Shown piece by piece: positions 10,860 to 21,469 of a stretch of DNA of 64,000 nt. The position numbers and the translations under genes were made by a program. Source of the stretch: Lotus japonicus. Its lineage: Eukaryota > Streptophyta > Magnoliopsida > Fabales > Fabaceae. The stretch lies in assembly GCF_012489685.1 (NCBI RefSeq), contig NC_080042.1, positions 40,615,158-40,679,157 on the forward strand. Reading direction: 5' to 3'. Each line of letters starts with the position of its first letter. Position 1 is the first letter of the stretch. A model generated the notes under the pieces. That model was not told the DNA's origin. It worked only from the letters and a program-made list of their open reading frames with translations, and did no database searches.

Positions 10860-11275
10860 GACACTGAGCTCAAAGGTTCCATCCACCAATTCACTCGTTC
10901 GGCAGTTCCATCCACCATCTAGTCCATTTGACGGTTCCATCCACCATCTAGTTTGTCCGATCTATGGTTTCATCCACCATATACGATCGTCGGTTCCATC
11001 CACTAATCCCGTTTTCCTGATGGTTCCATCCACCATCTCGGTCTGACCAATGGTTCTATCCACCATTCCTGCTTCACCGATGGTTCCATCCACTATCTCA
11101 TCGACCCTGATGGTTCCATCCACCATCTTGATCGACGCACTCCGTTCACTGGCTCCATCCGCAATCTCATCGACCTTGATGGTTCCATCTACCATCTTGA
11201 TCGACGCACTCCATTCACTGGCTCCATCCGCCATCCTTTCTTAGCCAATGGTTCCATCCACCATCTTTGCTAAGT
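10860..11275. repeat. GGTTCCATCCACC minisatellite with hairpin-forming units
   Basis: About a dozen irregular units of roughly 25-35 bp carry GGTTCCATCCACC. Many can fold into a short stem around a TCCATCC loop, and the stem varies in a paired way: GATGGT/ACCATC, AATGGT/ACCATT, TATGGT/ACCATA, TGGC/GCCA. Open frames on both strands (11050-11244 plus, 10962-11234 minus) are products of the repeat and not genes. The sequence is unrelated to the AACGGGAATG array, but the design is alike. Confidence 0.75.
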
Positions 11276-12540
11276 GAGGATAATCGAGAGTGTAACACAA
11301 TCACACAAAACACCACAAAAACGTAAGGAAGACATTGACTGGGTCAGTGTTCTCCCCCGCCTCTATGACTCAACAATGAGCCTTCAGCACACCAAATCAC
11401 ATCACACACATAAATCAGAAACCATTCACAAAATGAAATAATACCAAATATTATTTATTTTACCAAGTCTGACACAAAGTCTCGATCTGGTCAGGCGTGT
11501 CCCACTTGGAGCGTCAATTCCAACCTCAATCTTTGGTAAGCGACAACCCCTAGATATCACGCTCGTACTAGGGCACTAGGCGCCAAATCCAAGTCCAGTT
11601 GATCAACCGTTTATAAGCTAATCATCATCTCAATACCAACAATCCTTACGTCATCTCTTCTTTCGGAACTATCCTCATTCATTCCTTAAATCAATCTTTC
11701 ACTTATCCACAAGTCAAATTATAGCTTATTTTTAAGTCTGAAATCTCCGCATAACTCATAATTCATTCCCTTGAAGATCAAACCATAAACTGTGCCTCAA
11801 GGGACTTAGCCCAACTTTCGCTCCCTAGATTTTAATCTTCTAAGGTTTAACTGCTATCGTCACAACTAAAACCATTAAATCTCTTATTCATACCTGACTC
11901 TCAATTCTCAAGGACAATCTTAACCCCTACGGTTTTAATCCAACTTAGTAAATCTCACTTAGTAATCCTAGCACATTTCTCTGAAATCCATATCAACACT
12001 CTCATGTATTCAACTTATGCTAAAACTTTCTTTCTCTAACTTGATCACTATCACACCAATCAACTTCTTAATCCCGCAATCCAATTCTAACAAATATTAA
12101 GTCCTACACAATTAGGACAAGAATTTATGGACTTAAAATCTAAACCTTCACCGAGTTCGCACCAATAATGTCCTCTAACTCTTCAACACTTTTTAGATGA
12201 ATATTCATTTCTTAGCACTACGACTTCTTCACAAAGGGATCAAATACCTAACAAAACTCATCTCTCAGATTTGAACAACATCTATCAATTCCTATCAACC
12301 TTTTTATCATGGTCCATTGCCAGCTATAATTTGAATATCATCGCCCTCAATATTAAGTCGATTAGGCTTAATATGTCGAAGATGAAAATTTAGAAAAACC
12401 ACTGGAGAGGTCAATGAGTCCCTATCATCCAGTAGTCACATAAATTGAGGTCCTATCCAATCGATTCAATTTCTAATACTTCAACCTCAAAAATTATGTA
12501 CCCTTGACATCTCATCTCTGGAATTCATATGTCACTCCAC

Positions 12541-12690
12541 TAAGATTCATCCTTAGCTTCTACCTTCGCCTTTTGATACGTCACACACGTTGATACATAC
12601 TCGACTACTCGTTTCTTCATCCCAGGCCACCAGAAATGAAGTTTTAAGTCTTGATACATCTTCGTCATTCCCGGATGAATACACAATCTA
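12541..12690 (-). pseudogene. Integrase zinc-domain fragment of remnant B
   Basis: Read on the minus strand it gives a peptide close to HPGMTKMYQDLK, FWWPGMKKRV, VEYV and CVTYQKAKVE. This is the HHCC-type amino-terminal domain of a Tekay-type integrase, as in element C. One zinc-binding Cys reads Tyr. The sequence stops at 12690 because S1 is inserted there. The upstream residues (LDEGHKS) resume at 29422 on the other side of S1, in frame and in register, which proves the insertion. Confidence 0.85.
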
Positions 12691-15117
12691 TGTAAGACCC
12701 AAGTTTTTAAGCTTATGCTAAGTGAACAAACTTCTTATTCACGATTAGGGTTAATGTAATGTGAAAGGAAACCTGAACCAGAGTTTACTAAATGAAATAA
12801 ATTTATGAACGAAAAAGTTCAGGAAAAGTCCAAGGATTGCATAATGATCGATAAAAGTTATAGCACGATCGTTATACGCTTAAACCTAAGGCAGAAACCC
12901 TAGTAAATAGCTAGTTTTCACTTAAAGTCGCGATGGAAGCTAATTCCAAAAATCTTCAGATAAATGTTAGAACTTCTCTTATTCCATATATAACAAGCGT
13001 TTCGAGGCGAAACTCTAGGATCTACGAACGTTCGATTCCAATCATCGGAAGTTTGCCGAAACTAAAACTCTGATAGTTCAAAAACCCTAGAATCAACCGA
13101 CAATGAAGACTTTTTCTAATCAGAGCTTCAAATGAAGATTCCACACGCGTACACCCATTTCTCTTGATGATTTCAATCTTTCTTCAGAAGGAAGTTTTCT
13201 ATTCCGACATACGATGCAAAAAGTAACTTATCGGGTAAAATAGTTTTACACCGATTTTGCATTAGTCGCCAAAAATACAAGGAAACCTCTTTTTAGTTTT
13301 GGAATTCTTTTGCCAAAACCTATCTTAGAATTCACGGAGAATGAAGCCGGAAAAATCAGATTCGCGAAACTTTCATTTTACCGCGTTTTTGCCAACCTCT
13401 ATATATAGCCAAGAAATGAGAAAATATCACAAAACTCACCCATCTTCTCTCAAGAAGGCCGCGAGTTTGCTAGGAGGAGGAGAAGAGAAGATTTTGTTCA
13501 TTTCTTGCTTGATCGTTGATCCAACAGTTGCTACTTCAAGGTACCGAGGTATAGTCGCTAATCCTTACCTCTGATCGTCTTTTCCATAGCTTTTCTCTAT
13601 GTCTTTCTGTGCTCATAGTTTTGAGGTTTTTGCAAAACTATCCTGATAATTCCATTTTTGATTCTAAACATCTTCCCTACGTTCTCCTGAGTATGTTTAG
13701 CTAATAATACTGCGCCGATCCTCGAAAAACTACCGTCGAGTTTCAATTCTGCTTAAAATACCCATATTGGGGCAAAGCTTCGTCCTTTGGGCTGAAAACT
13801 ATCGCCTTAGCTTAGTGCTAGTAGGATTAGTTGTCATAAACGTCGTTGGTGACGTCCCCATCCAATTTGCTTTTTGAAATTTCAGTTTTGAATTTCTGAG
13901 CTAAAAATATTGACCAAAATACCCCTGCGACAGTTTTTGATCCGATAATTTTTCCGAGTTTAGAATACCCTTAGTTACGACTAATAATAACCTAGGAACC
14001 AAGTTTGATCGAAGAAAAATCGAGCCACCTAATTACCAATAGTGGCCGAGCACCCTAGGGGGGAGGAAGGAAAATTTCTTTTTCGAAAACTTGTCCTTTC
14101 GCGCTAGATTATCGTACCTCGGAGTATGTATTACTTCGGGTAACCTTAGTGAGCATTGATAGCTTAGTTTCTGATAGTTTTTGATGGATTTTTGTGGTTT
14201 TACTCTAAAGGTGCTTTTGAGGATTTTCCTGAGGAGCAAGGTTTTGACTGTGAAGAAGTGTTAGACGGGAACCCTGGAGAATCTGCAGGTGAGGGCTACT
14301 CACTGAATCTTTAGTTAATGCTTAGGGTCGATGCTTTCGACATTGATTTACTGTTTATGCACTTGTTTGTGGTTGATTGGAAAAAATGTTTTCTGAGGCT
14401 TCGGCTGACAATGTAGATGATTCATCTACTGGCTGTTTTTGAGATTGACTTACATGCTATGTGCTATGTGGGTAATCTTGGATGTGTGATGCATGCTTTA
14501 TATGCTAAGTGCTACGTGATTATTTTAGAATGTGTGGATATATGACATGTATGTTGGCTGTGTTGATTTAATTATGCCTTTTCAATGATATTTGTGATTC
14601 TGAGTAGTGAGAATAGCGGGCAGGTCATGCCGATTTTATTTTGAGAGTTTTGAGAAAGTTTGATAGGACGAATGAGATTCGGGCCTTGTTATGATGTTTC
14701 ATGGATCGAGACATTCTCTGGAGTCATTTGGGGATTAGGAGATCCCGAGAACTTATAGGATTTGCGATAAGACTAAAAGGATATTATTTTGTAAAGAAAA
14801 CTCATAAGACATTAAACAACCTCTAAATCTTCAAATAATGATAATAAACTCGAAAGGAAGCTTTGGATGCAAATCTTAGTTTTGGAAAATGAGAAGTGTT
14901 GTCGGATCCAAGTGTTGAGAAAATTGAGAAGTTTTGAGTATGTTGATACTCTTGTGCTCTGGGAGCAGTGGTGTTGTTGGGCTATCCGAGGGATAAGCCG
15001 GGAAACTGATAGTTTCCGAGAATGTTGATACTCTTGCTCGTTGAGCAGTTTTGACCATCGGATGGAGATGAGTCGGATGATTTGGAGATCATCATGAGTT
15101 ATGTGTGGGTTGTTGAA
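12691..15117 (+). mobile_element. Solo LTR S1, left part
   Basis: It starts TGTAAGACCCAAG after the target duplication ATCTA (12686-12690) and is related to the LTRs of element C throughout. It is interrupted at 15117 by element C and continues at 28055-29421. Together about 3.8 kb, with ATCTA again at 29422-29426. There is no internal region or second LTR, so it is a solo LTR. It holds a TATATATA box (13400-13407), the 78-nt block (14211-14288) and a small hairpin region (14950-15055). The E2F-like site is mutated here (TTTTACCGCG near 13376). Confidence 0.9.
14211..14288 (+). other. 78-nt AG|GT-bounded open block (S1)
   Basis: Starts after TACTCTAAAG and ends at GTGAGGGC. With the flanking G it reads 27 codons, GAFEDFPEEQ to GESAG, with Cys at position 14. 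Compared with element C (GDFEEFPEDQ to GEPSG) many bases differ, but the length is the same and no stop appears. Confidence 0.4.
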
Positions 15118-15812
15118 TGTAAGGCCCGAGTTTTAGGCTTATGTTAAGTGAATAAACTTTTTATTCACGATTAGGGTTGATGTAATGTGAAGGGAAACCT
15201 GAACGAAAGTTTATTAAATGAAATATATTTATGAAGGAGAAAGTTCAGGAAAAGTTCAAGGATTTCATTATGATCGATAAAAGTTATAGCACGAACGTTT
15301 TACGCTTAAACCTAGGTCAGAAACCCTAGTATATAGCTAATTTTCACTTTTAGGCACGCTGGCAGTTAATTCCAAAAATCTTCAGAGAAATGTTAGAATT
15401 TCTCTTCTTCCATATATAACAATCGTTTCGAGGCGAAACTCTAGGATCTACGAACGTCCGATTCCAATCATCGGAAGTTTGCCGAAACCGAATCCCTGGT
15501 ATTTCAAAACCCTAGAATTTCCCGACTTTGAGGACTTTATCTATTCAGAGCTTCAAATGAATATTCCACACGCGTACACCCATTTCTCTTGATGATTTCA
15601 ATCTTTCTTCAGAAGGAAGTTTTCCATTCCGACATTCGAGGCAAAAAGCAACTTATCGGGTAAAATAGTTTTACACCGACTTTGCACCGACTTTGCATTA
15701 GTTGCCAAAAATACAAGGAGACATCTTCTTAGCTTGGGAATTCCTTTGCCAAAACCTATCTTAGAATTCATGGTGAATGACGCCGGAAAAATCGGATTCG
15801 CGGAACTTTCAT

Positions 15813-15842
15813 TTTCCCGCGAATTTCCACCTTCTATATATA
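15813..15842 (+). promoter_or_regulatory. E2F-like motif and TATA box, element C 5' LTR
   Basis: TTTCCCGC lies 14 bp before TATATATA. The same arrangement is seen at 24629-24658 in the 3' LTR and in the A, E, H and M LTRs, even though flanking bases differ. Confidence 0.65.
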
Positions 15843-16657
15843 GCAAACAAAGGAAGAAAAAACACAATTTTCCTCCATTTTCTCTCCTCTAAACCGCGGC
15901 CAAGAACAAGGAAGAAGGAAGAAGAGTTTTTCTTCATCGTTTGCTTGATCGTCGATCAATCAGTTGCTACTTCAAGGTTTCGAGGTATAGTCGCTAATCC
16001 TTACCTCCGATCGCTTTTTCCATAGCTTTTCTGTAGAGTTTTCTGAGCGGATAGTTTATGGGTTTTTGCAAAACTATCCTGAATCTTTCATTTCTGATTC
16101 TAAACCTCTTCTATGTATGCCCAAGATCACTTCTGCCGGATTAGATTTTCCGTTATGTCGCCGGAATTCCGCCGGAATCAATTTGAACCTAAAATACCCA
16201 TTTTATGTAGTTTTTGAGTAAAGTTCCAATCTTTAGGCTGTAAACTATCGCCTTAGCTTAGTGCTAGTAGGATTAGTTGTCATAAACGTCGTTGGTGACG
16301 TCCCTGCAAAATTTTATTTTTGGGATTTCAGTTTTGAAAATCCTAAGTTAAAAATCATGACCAAAATACCCCTGCGACAGTTTTTGATCCGATAATTTTT
16401 CCGAGTTCAGAATACCCTTAGTTACGGCTTATGAAAGCATAGGAACCAAGTTTGATCGAAGAAAAATCGAACCCTACAATTACCTATAGTGGCCGAGAGT
16501 TATTAAGGGGGAGGAAGAAATTTCCTTTTCCGAAAACTTGTCTTTTCGCGCTAGATTATCGTACCTTAGAGTATAGATTACTTCGAGTAACCTTAGTAAG
16601 TATCGATAGCTTAGTTTCCGATAGATTCTGATTGATTTTTGTGGTTTTGTTCTAAAG

Positions 16658-16735
16658 GTGATTTTGAGGAATTTCCTGAGGATCAACACCTTGCTTGTGA
16701 AGAAGAGTTTGAAGTTTTTGCTGGAGAACCTTCAG
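16658..16735 (+). other. 78-nt AG|GT-bounded open block (C 5' LTR)
   Basis: Follows the T-rich TTTTGTTCTAAAG and ends CTTCAG before GTGAGGGC, a consensus donor. The frame reads GDFEEFPEDQ, Cys at 14, ending GEPSG. It is acidic and has no Met. The 3' LTR copy is 25464-25541. Confidence 0.4.
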
Positions 16736-17354
16736 GTGAGGGCTTCTCACTGAATCTCTAGTTAATGCTTAGGGTCGATATTTCGACATTGTTTACTGTT
16801 TATGCACTGAGATTGTGTGTGATTGAAAATGTTTTCTGAGGCTTCGGCTGACAATGTAGATGATTCATCTACTGAATGTTTTTGAAGATTGACTTACATG
16901 CTATGTGCTATGTGGGTAATCTAGGATGTGTGGTGAATGCTTTATATGCTAAGTGCTAAGTGTTTATGATGCGATTTATTGATATATGACATGTTGTTGA
17001 TTGTGATGATTTAAATATGCTTTACACTGAAAATCTGAGATTCTGAATGGTGAGAATAGCGGGCAGGTCATGCCGATTTTATTTTGAGAGTTTTGAGAAA
17101 GTTTGATAGGACGAACGAGGTTTGGGCCTTGTATAGGGTTTATGGATCGAGACATTCTCTGGAGTCATTTGGGGATTCGAAGATCCCGAGAACTTATAGG
17201 AATTGCGATAAGACTAAAAAGGATATTATTTTGAAAAGAAAATTCATAAGACATTAAACAACCTCTAAATCTTTAAGTAAGGGTAATAATCTCGAAAGGA
17301 GGCTTTGGATGAAAATCATAGTATGGAAAACGAGAAGTGTCGTTGGATCCAAGT

Positions 17355-17610
17355 GTTGAGTCTGTTGTTGTTGTGCTGTTGGAGCAGCGTTGGTTGTTGT
17401 GCTGTTGGAGCAGCGTTGGTTGTTGTGCTGTTGGAGCAGCGATGTTGTTGGGCTATCCTGGGGATAAGTCCGGGGAACCGTTAGTTCCCGAGTATGTGAT
17501 ACTCTTGTGCTGTTGGAGCAGCGATGTTGTTGGGCTATCCTGGGGATAAGTCCGGGGAACCGTTAGTTCCCGAGTATGTAATAATCTTGTGCTGTTGGAG
17601 CAGCGATGTG
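17355..17610 (+). repeat. Hairpin-rich repeat block in C 5' LTR
   Basis: The unit TTGTGCTGTTGGAGCAGCG occurs five times. Twice it is followed by a segment with the perfect hairpin GGGAAC-CGTTA-GTTCCC. In S1 the matching hairpin reads GGAAAC-TGATA-GTTTCC (near 14999-15020), a paired change that keeps the stem. The TGCT/AGCA stem of the first unit reads TGCTC/GAGCA in S1. The block occupies a position comparable to the hairpin array of the A/E/H subfamily. The 3' LTR copy is near 26161-26415. Confidence 0.7.
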
Positions 17611-18275
17611 TGTTGTGAAGTGTGTCTTTTGTCGCAGAATCGACTTTGCCTTAGGGTAAGATTTTAGAGACTTTAATTTACCTAGAACACGTGGCGACGT
17701 GTCGAGTGAGATCGGAGACGTTGGTTGACTAATCATCCTGCATTCATGCAACATTAATGGGGTATTAACACAGGACGTACTCTGGACCTCGTCGGATTCC
17801 AAAATGGTCATAAGACCCGGATTTCCGTGATAGAGCGTCTGTAGACGTCTCTTGTAGCAGACCGAAATGGCAGACCTACGGGTTACGGCTGATCTAACTA
17901 CCGTTGTTGTTGGAGTAAGAGGCACGCGGGCCGAAATGGCACCACCGTGGCTGGTGAAGGGCTGATCCGTTGATGTCCATCCGTTCCGGATTGCATATTG
18001 GTTGACTGGGTTAACCTGCATACATATCATGCAACATGCATACTAATTTAGTTGTTGAGTGTGATTGCTATTTGATTATCTTACTTGTAACATGCTAAGT
18101 GTTATTATTGCGTTCATGTTATTGTGGAACATGCAACCCTAGGAATGATATCTTTAGCTATAAGCCTAAGTGGCTATCTATTATTTGTACCTATTGGATT
18201 TATTATCTACATAGTTCTTTAGAGTTGACCCTCGCGTCTTCTGTGTGTGTTTTGGCGGACAACGCCTTTTGTCAG

Positions 18276-18755
18276 ATGAACATTGCGGATTGGTTCGCAA
18301 TGGTCCACCCTTCGGGGGGGATTAGGTACGAGATGATCGACCAGGACGACCCCGGGTCGTGGGTGGTTGACCCCGTGAGCCACCGAGCGACGTATTCGGG
18401 GCGTATCATGGAGGACCACGTGGATAGTGGAGGACTCTTGAGGTCAGGAGTGTTGAGGCGATGCTCTATTAGCTTCAACTTGCCACCGAGCGTTCACTGT
18501 GGACCAGGTCTTGGAGGAGCACCGCCGCCACCGTCATCTTCAGAGGAGGAGGATCCCTCAGAGGAGATTCCAGTGGGAGTGCCTTCGGCAGGGTCTAGTG
18601 CACCCTCCGTTGCGATCATTGATGATCAGGGTTCGGGCCCTAAGCCCGTGAGTCCAGCATCGGAGAGCGTTGCAGGAGCGAGGGGAGGACGGATAGGGTT
18701 GATAGACTTGGTCGTTCTGGATTCTGATTCAGACGACGATCATGCTAGCACATAG
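18276..18755 (+). CDS. LTR-embedded ORF of unknown function (C 5' LTR)
   Basis: I recognise no known domain. The frame is open from 18099, but homology to the other LTRs begins at the Met at 18276, right after TTTTGTCAG, a good splice-acceptor sequence. The 159-residue product has a conserved core (WFAMVHPSGGIRYE, SWVVD, SHRATYSGRIMED, LRRCSISFNLPP), then a Pro/Ser-rich acidic linker and a very acidic end (VVLDSDSDDDHAST). The core aligns with the A, E and H LTR ORFs, with changes concentrated in third codon positions. The tail aligns with S1. No signal peptide or membrane segment is visible. It lies in the leader, about 490 bp before the LTR end. It may be translated from the leader or a spliced RNA, or be a relic. 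Confidence 0.45.
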   Translation: MNIADWFAMVHPSGGIRYEMIDQDDPGSWVVDPVSHRATYSGRIMEDHVDSGGLLRSGVLRRCSISFNLPPSVHCGPGLGGAPPPPSSSEEEDPSEEIPVGVPSAGSSAPSVAIIDDQGSGPKPVSPASESVAGARGGRIGLIDLVVLDSDSDDDHAST

Positions 18756-19246
18756 TTTTGAGTGTTGGTATGAGCTCCTCGAGTTAGGATTAGTGTAGGG
18801 GTAGAGTTTTAGCTCTGACAGTCTTGCTTCATTTGTTACTTAGGGGACAGGGTAGATCCGCCTATAGCTTTTTGTGTGGTTTCCTTACGGGAATCACAGA
18901 GAGTTGGTTGGACTTAGGAGGTCTTATTTTCAGGCCATTGGGTCAGCTGATTCTCAGTTTTGAGGGATGGTGTTGCGGGCACTTCACCCTTTTCATTTGG
19001 TTTGTATATATTGCCTACGGGCATTGCACTTTTCTTTCCGTCACTGGAGGTTACTCGTGACGAGGTTGTTACTTACAGCGGGGGCTGTTTATATATTGTA
19101 TATTAGTTTTATTACTTTTCGCATTTGGGTTTTATTTAATTCAGTCTTGTCTTAGTTATTATCAAAAAAAAAATATTCACGTTTTTCCGCATTAAGTTTA
19201 CTTTTGGTTACTAAAGTGACGCCACCGAAATCGGGGTGTTACATTG

Positions 19247-19258
19247 TGGTATCAGAGC
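19247..19258 (+). other. Primer binding site of element C
   Basis: TGGTATCAGAGC three bases after the LTR end, complementary to the 3' end of initiator tRNA-Met. Confidence 0.93.
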
Positions 19259-19456
19259 ACGGTCGAGTCTTTCGGGAGTTGTTGGGGAATAGGTCTTCTG
19301 TGCTAGGTTGTGTGACTCTGCAAAGAGTGAAAATTGATTGTCTGCAAGCGATTTTTCGCTTAAAAATTGATTGAAGTTATTGCTTACTCATATTGTATAG
19401 TGATGCTAGATGCTATCTTATGATAAGTACTGACTGTTTGCTTCCTTTAACATAAT

Positions 19457-19609
19457 ATGGTGAATAATAACCAGCTAGCTGAGATGATGGCCACTATGGC
19501 CCAAGCGGTAACAGCGCAGGCCCAAGCGGTAACCGCACAGGCAAATGATAATGCCATGAGGCGTGCTACTGAAGAAGCACGTGAACAACATCAGCGCAGA
19601 GGGAAATAA
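19457..19609 (+). pseudogene. Gag N-terminus of element C, cut by a frameshift
   Basis: The ORF opens at ATG 19457 (MVNNNQLAEMMATMAQAV) and runs 50 codons through a short Ala/Gln repeat to a TAA at 19607. The gag homology continues in another frame from about 19603 ([21 protein letters not shown]). A single indel near 19600 therefore separates the true start from the rest of gag. This is one of the two lesions in the element. Confidence 0.85.
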
Positions 19610-21462
19610 CTCTGGACCAGAACAAAGGCCTCAATGACTTCAGGAGGCAAAACCCACCCAAGTTCTCTGGTGGTACTGATCCAGACAAAGCAGATCTCTG
19701 GATTCAGGAGGTTGAAAAGATATTCGGCGTCCTACAGACTGTTGAGGGTGCCAAGGTGGGCATGGCGACTTATCTGTTGCTCGGTGATGCCGAGTACTGG
19801 TGGAAGGGCCACAAGGGGATCATGGAAGCCAACCATGAAGAGGTTAACTGGAACTCTTTCCGGGACGCATTCTTGGAGAAATACTTTCCAACTAGTGCTC
19901 GGGATGAGCGGGAGTCACAGTTTCTAACCCTCCGTCAGGGAGGTATGTCTGTACCGGAATTTGCTTCTAAGCTGGAGTCTCTGGCGAAGCATTTCCAATT
20001 CTTCCACGACCATGTGAACGAGCGCTACATGTGCAAGCGTTTCGTGAATGGGTTGAGGCCAGATATTGAGGACTCAGTGAGGCCGCTGGGAATCATGCGA
20101 TTCCAATCTTTGGTTGAGAAGGCCACGGAGGTGGAACTGATGAAGAACCGGAGGCTAAACCGGGCTGGAGCTGGAGGGCCGATGAGGTCTGGTCCTCAGA
20201 ATGTTCAGAATCGAGGGAGGTTTCAAAACAGGAGGCCATATCAGCGTCCTGCTGGTAGGGGATTTGCCTCGGGATCTTACAGGCCCATGGTGGGTGCTGC
20301 TGGTGGTTCAGGAGGTCAGACTCAGAACCGGGAACTGACTTGCTTCAAGTGTGGAAAGCAAGGGCATTATGCTCGTGATTGTCCCGACACGAGACCTCAA
20401 TGTTACAACTGTAACAAACTGGGGCATACTGCGGCACAGTGCAAGGTACCAAAGGCGGAATCAGCCGTCAACACTGCCCGAGGGAAGCGTCCTGCTGCAA
20501 AGGCGAGAGTCTACACCATGGATGGTGAGGATGCTGAGGGAGTCGATGGACTGATTAGAGGCGACGGCGATATTGACGGTAACCTTCTATCCGTACTTTT
20601 TGATTCCGGTGCAACGCATTCGTTTATCTCTAGAGAGTGTGCAATCAGATTAAGACTTCCCATTACTGCTTTGAGCTTCGATCTGATAGTTGCTACTCCT
20701 GCCAAGACTCTACTTGCTAATTCAGCATGCATGTATTGTCCGATAACATACAACAATAGGATCTACCATGCTAACCTAGTATGCCTAACTCTTAAGAACC
20801 TAGATGTTATCCTAGGAATGGATTGGTTGTCCCGCTATCATTGTCTTTTGGACTGCAACCGAAAGAGAGTGGTATTTCCTGATTCGGATCTTTCCGAGTA
20901 TCTATCTGCCAATCACATCAGCGTCGCTTTGAACGAGGGATCTCAGGAGTATTCTGTTTTGCTAAGCTTGGAGAGCAAAGGGAACCCAGAAGTTGGCAGT
21001 ATTCCAGTGGTGAAGGAATTCACGGATGTTTTTCCTGGCGATGTACCTGGATTGCCGCCTGTACGCGACATTGAGTTTGCGATAGACATCGTACCGGGAA
21101 CAGGGCCGATATCGATTGCACCATATCGTATGGCACCTGCGGAGCTAGTGGAACTGAAGTCCCAACTCGAAGATCTTCTGTCGAAGGGATTCATACGACC
21201 AAGCGTTTCACCTTGGGGAGCTCCAGTCTTATTGGTGAAGAAGAAGGACGGGAAATCGAGATTATGTGTCGACTACCGGCAACTGAACAAAGTAACCGTC
21301 AAGAATAGGTATCCGTTACCTAGGATTGATGATTTGATGGATCAACTGCGAGGAGCTACGGTATTCTCGAAGATCGACCTGAAGTCGGGTTATCATCAAA
21401 TCAGGGTCAAGACCGAGGATATCCAGAAGACGGCATTCAGAACCCCGTTATGGACACTATGA
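19610..21462 (+). pseudogene. Gag, protease and RT N-terminus of element C
   Basis: The frame holds the gag capsid domain ([39 protein letters not shown]), two CX2CX4HX4C knuckles ([28 protein letters not shown]), an aspartic protease with [10 protein letters not shown], and the first part of RT ([30 protein letters not shown]). Gag would package RNA and the protease would cut the polyprotein. The frame is lost after AFRT at about 21443-21446, where CCCC replaces the CCC expected from the family, giving a stop at 21460. The first Met in this frame (19756) is internal to capsid and is not the start. Confidence 0.92.
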
Positions 21463-21469
21463 GTACTTA

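Larger units (their letters stand above)
10514..12690 (-). mobile_element. Remnant B, decayed Ty3/gypsy internal region (left part)
   Basis: This stretch hosts the insertion of element A on its left and of S1 on its right. The only readable coding piece is the integrase fragment at 12541-12690. About 11640-12480 matches the degenerate A internal sequence (shared phrases near 11790-12060 and 12300-12400). A short phrase near 10560-10625 repeats 12340-12400. 10860-11275 is a repeat array. For 11280-11640 I see no motif. The other end of B, with PBS and LTR, is at 29422-30737. Confidence 0.7.
15118..19243 (+). mobile_element. 5' LTR of element C (4126 bp)
   Basis: Runs from TGTAAGGCCCGAG to GGGGTGTTACA. 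In order it holds U3 (about 0.7 kb), TTTCCCGC (15813-15820), TATATATA (15835-15842), the 78-nt block (16658-16735), hairpin repeats (17355-17610) and the LTR ORF (18276-18755). Everything after the TATA box would be leader RNA, more than 3 kb long, which is unusual for a retrotransposon. Confidence 0.95.

Noticed and set aside
10962..11244. Overlapping ORFs on both strands in the GGTTCCATCC repeats
   Set aside because: Repeat-driven frames with no start context or homology.
17563..18030. 155-codon antisense ORF in both C LTRs (also 26369-26836)
   Set aside because: In S1 the corresponding frame is broken into two (28004-28249, 28203-28421), and it runs against the promoter. Probably chance.
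19244..19258. tRNA-Met gene hint (TGGTATCAGAGC)
   Set aside because: Only the 12-base PBS is present, with no cloverleaf around it. The same holds at 6927, 29673, 37007 and 49626.
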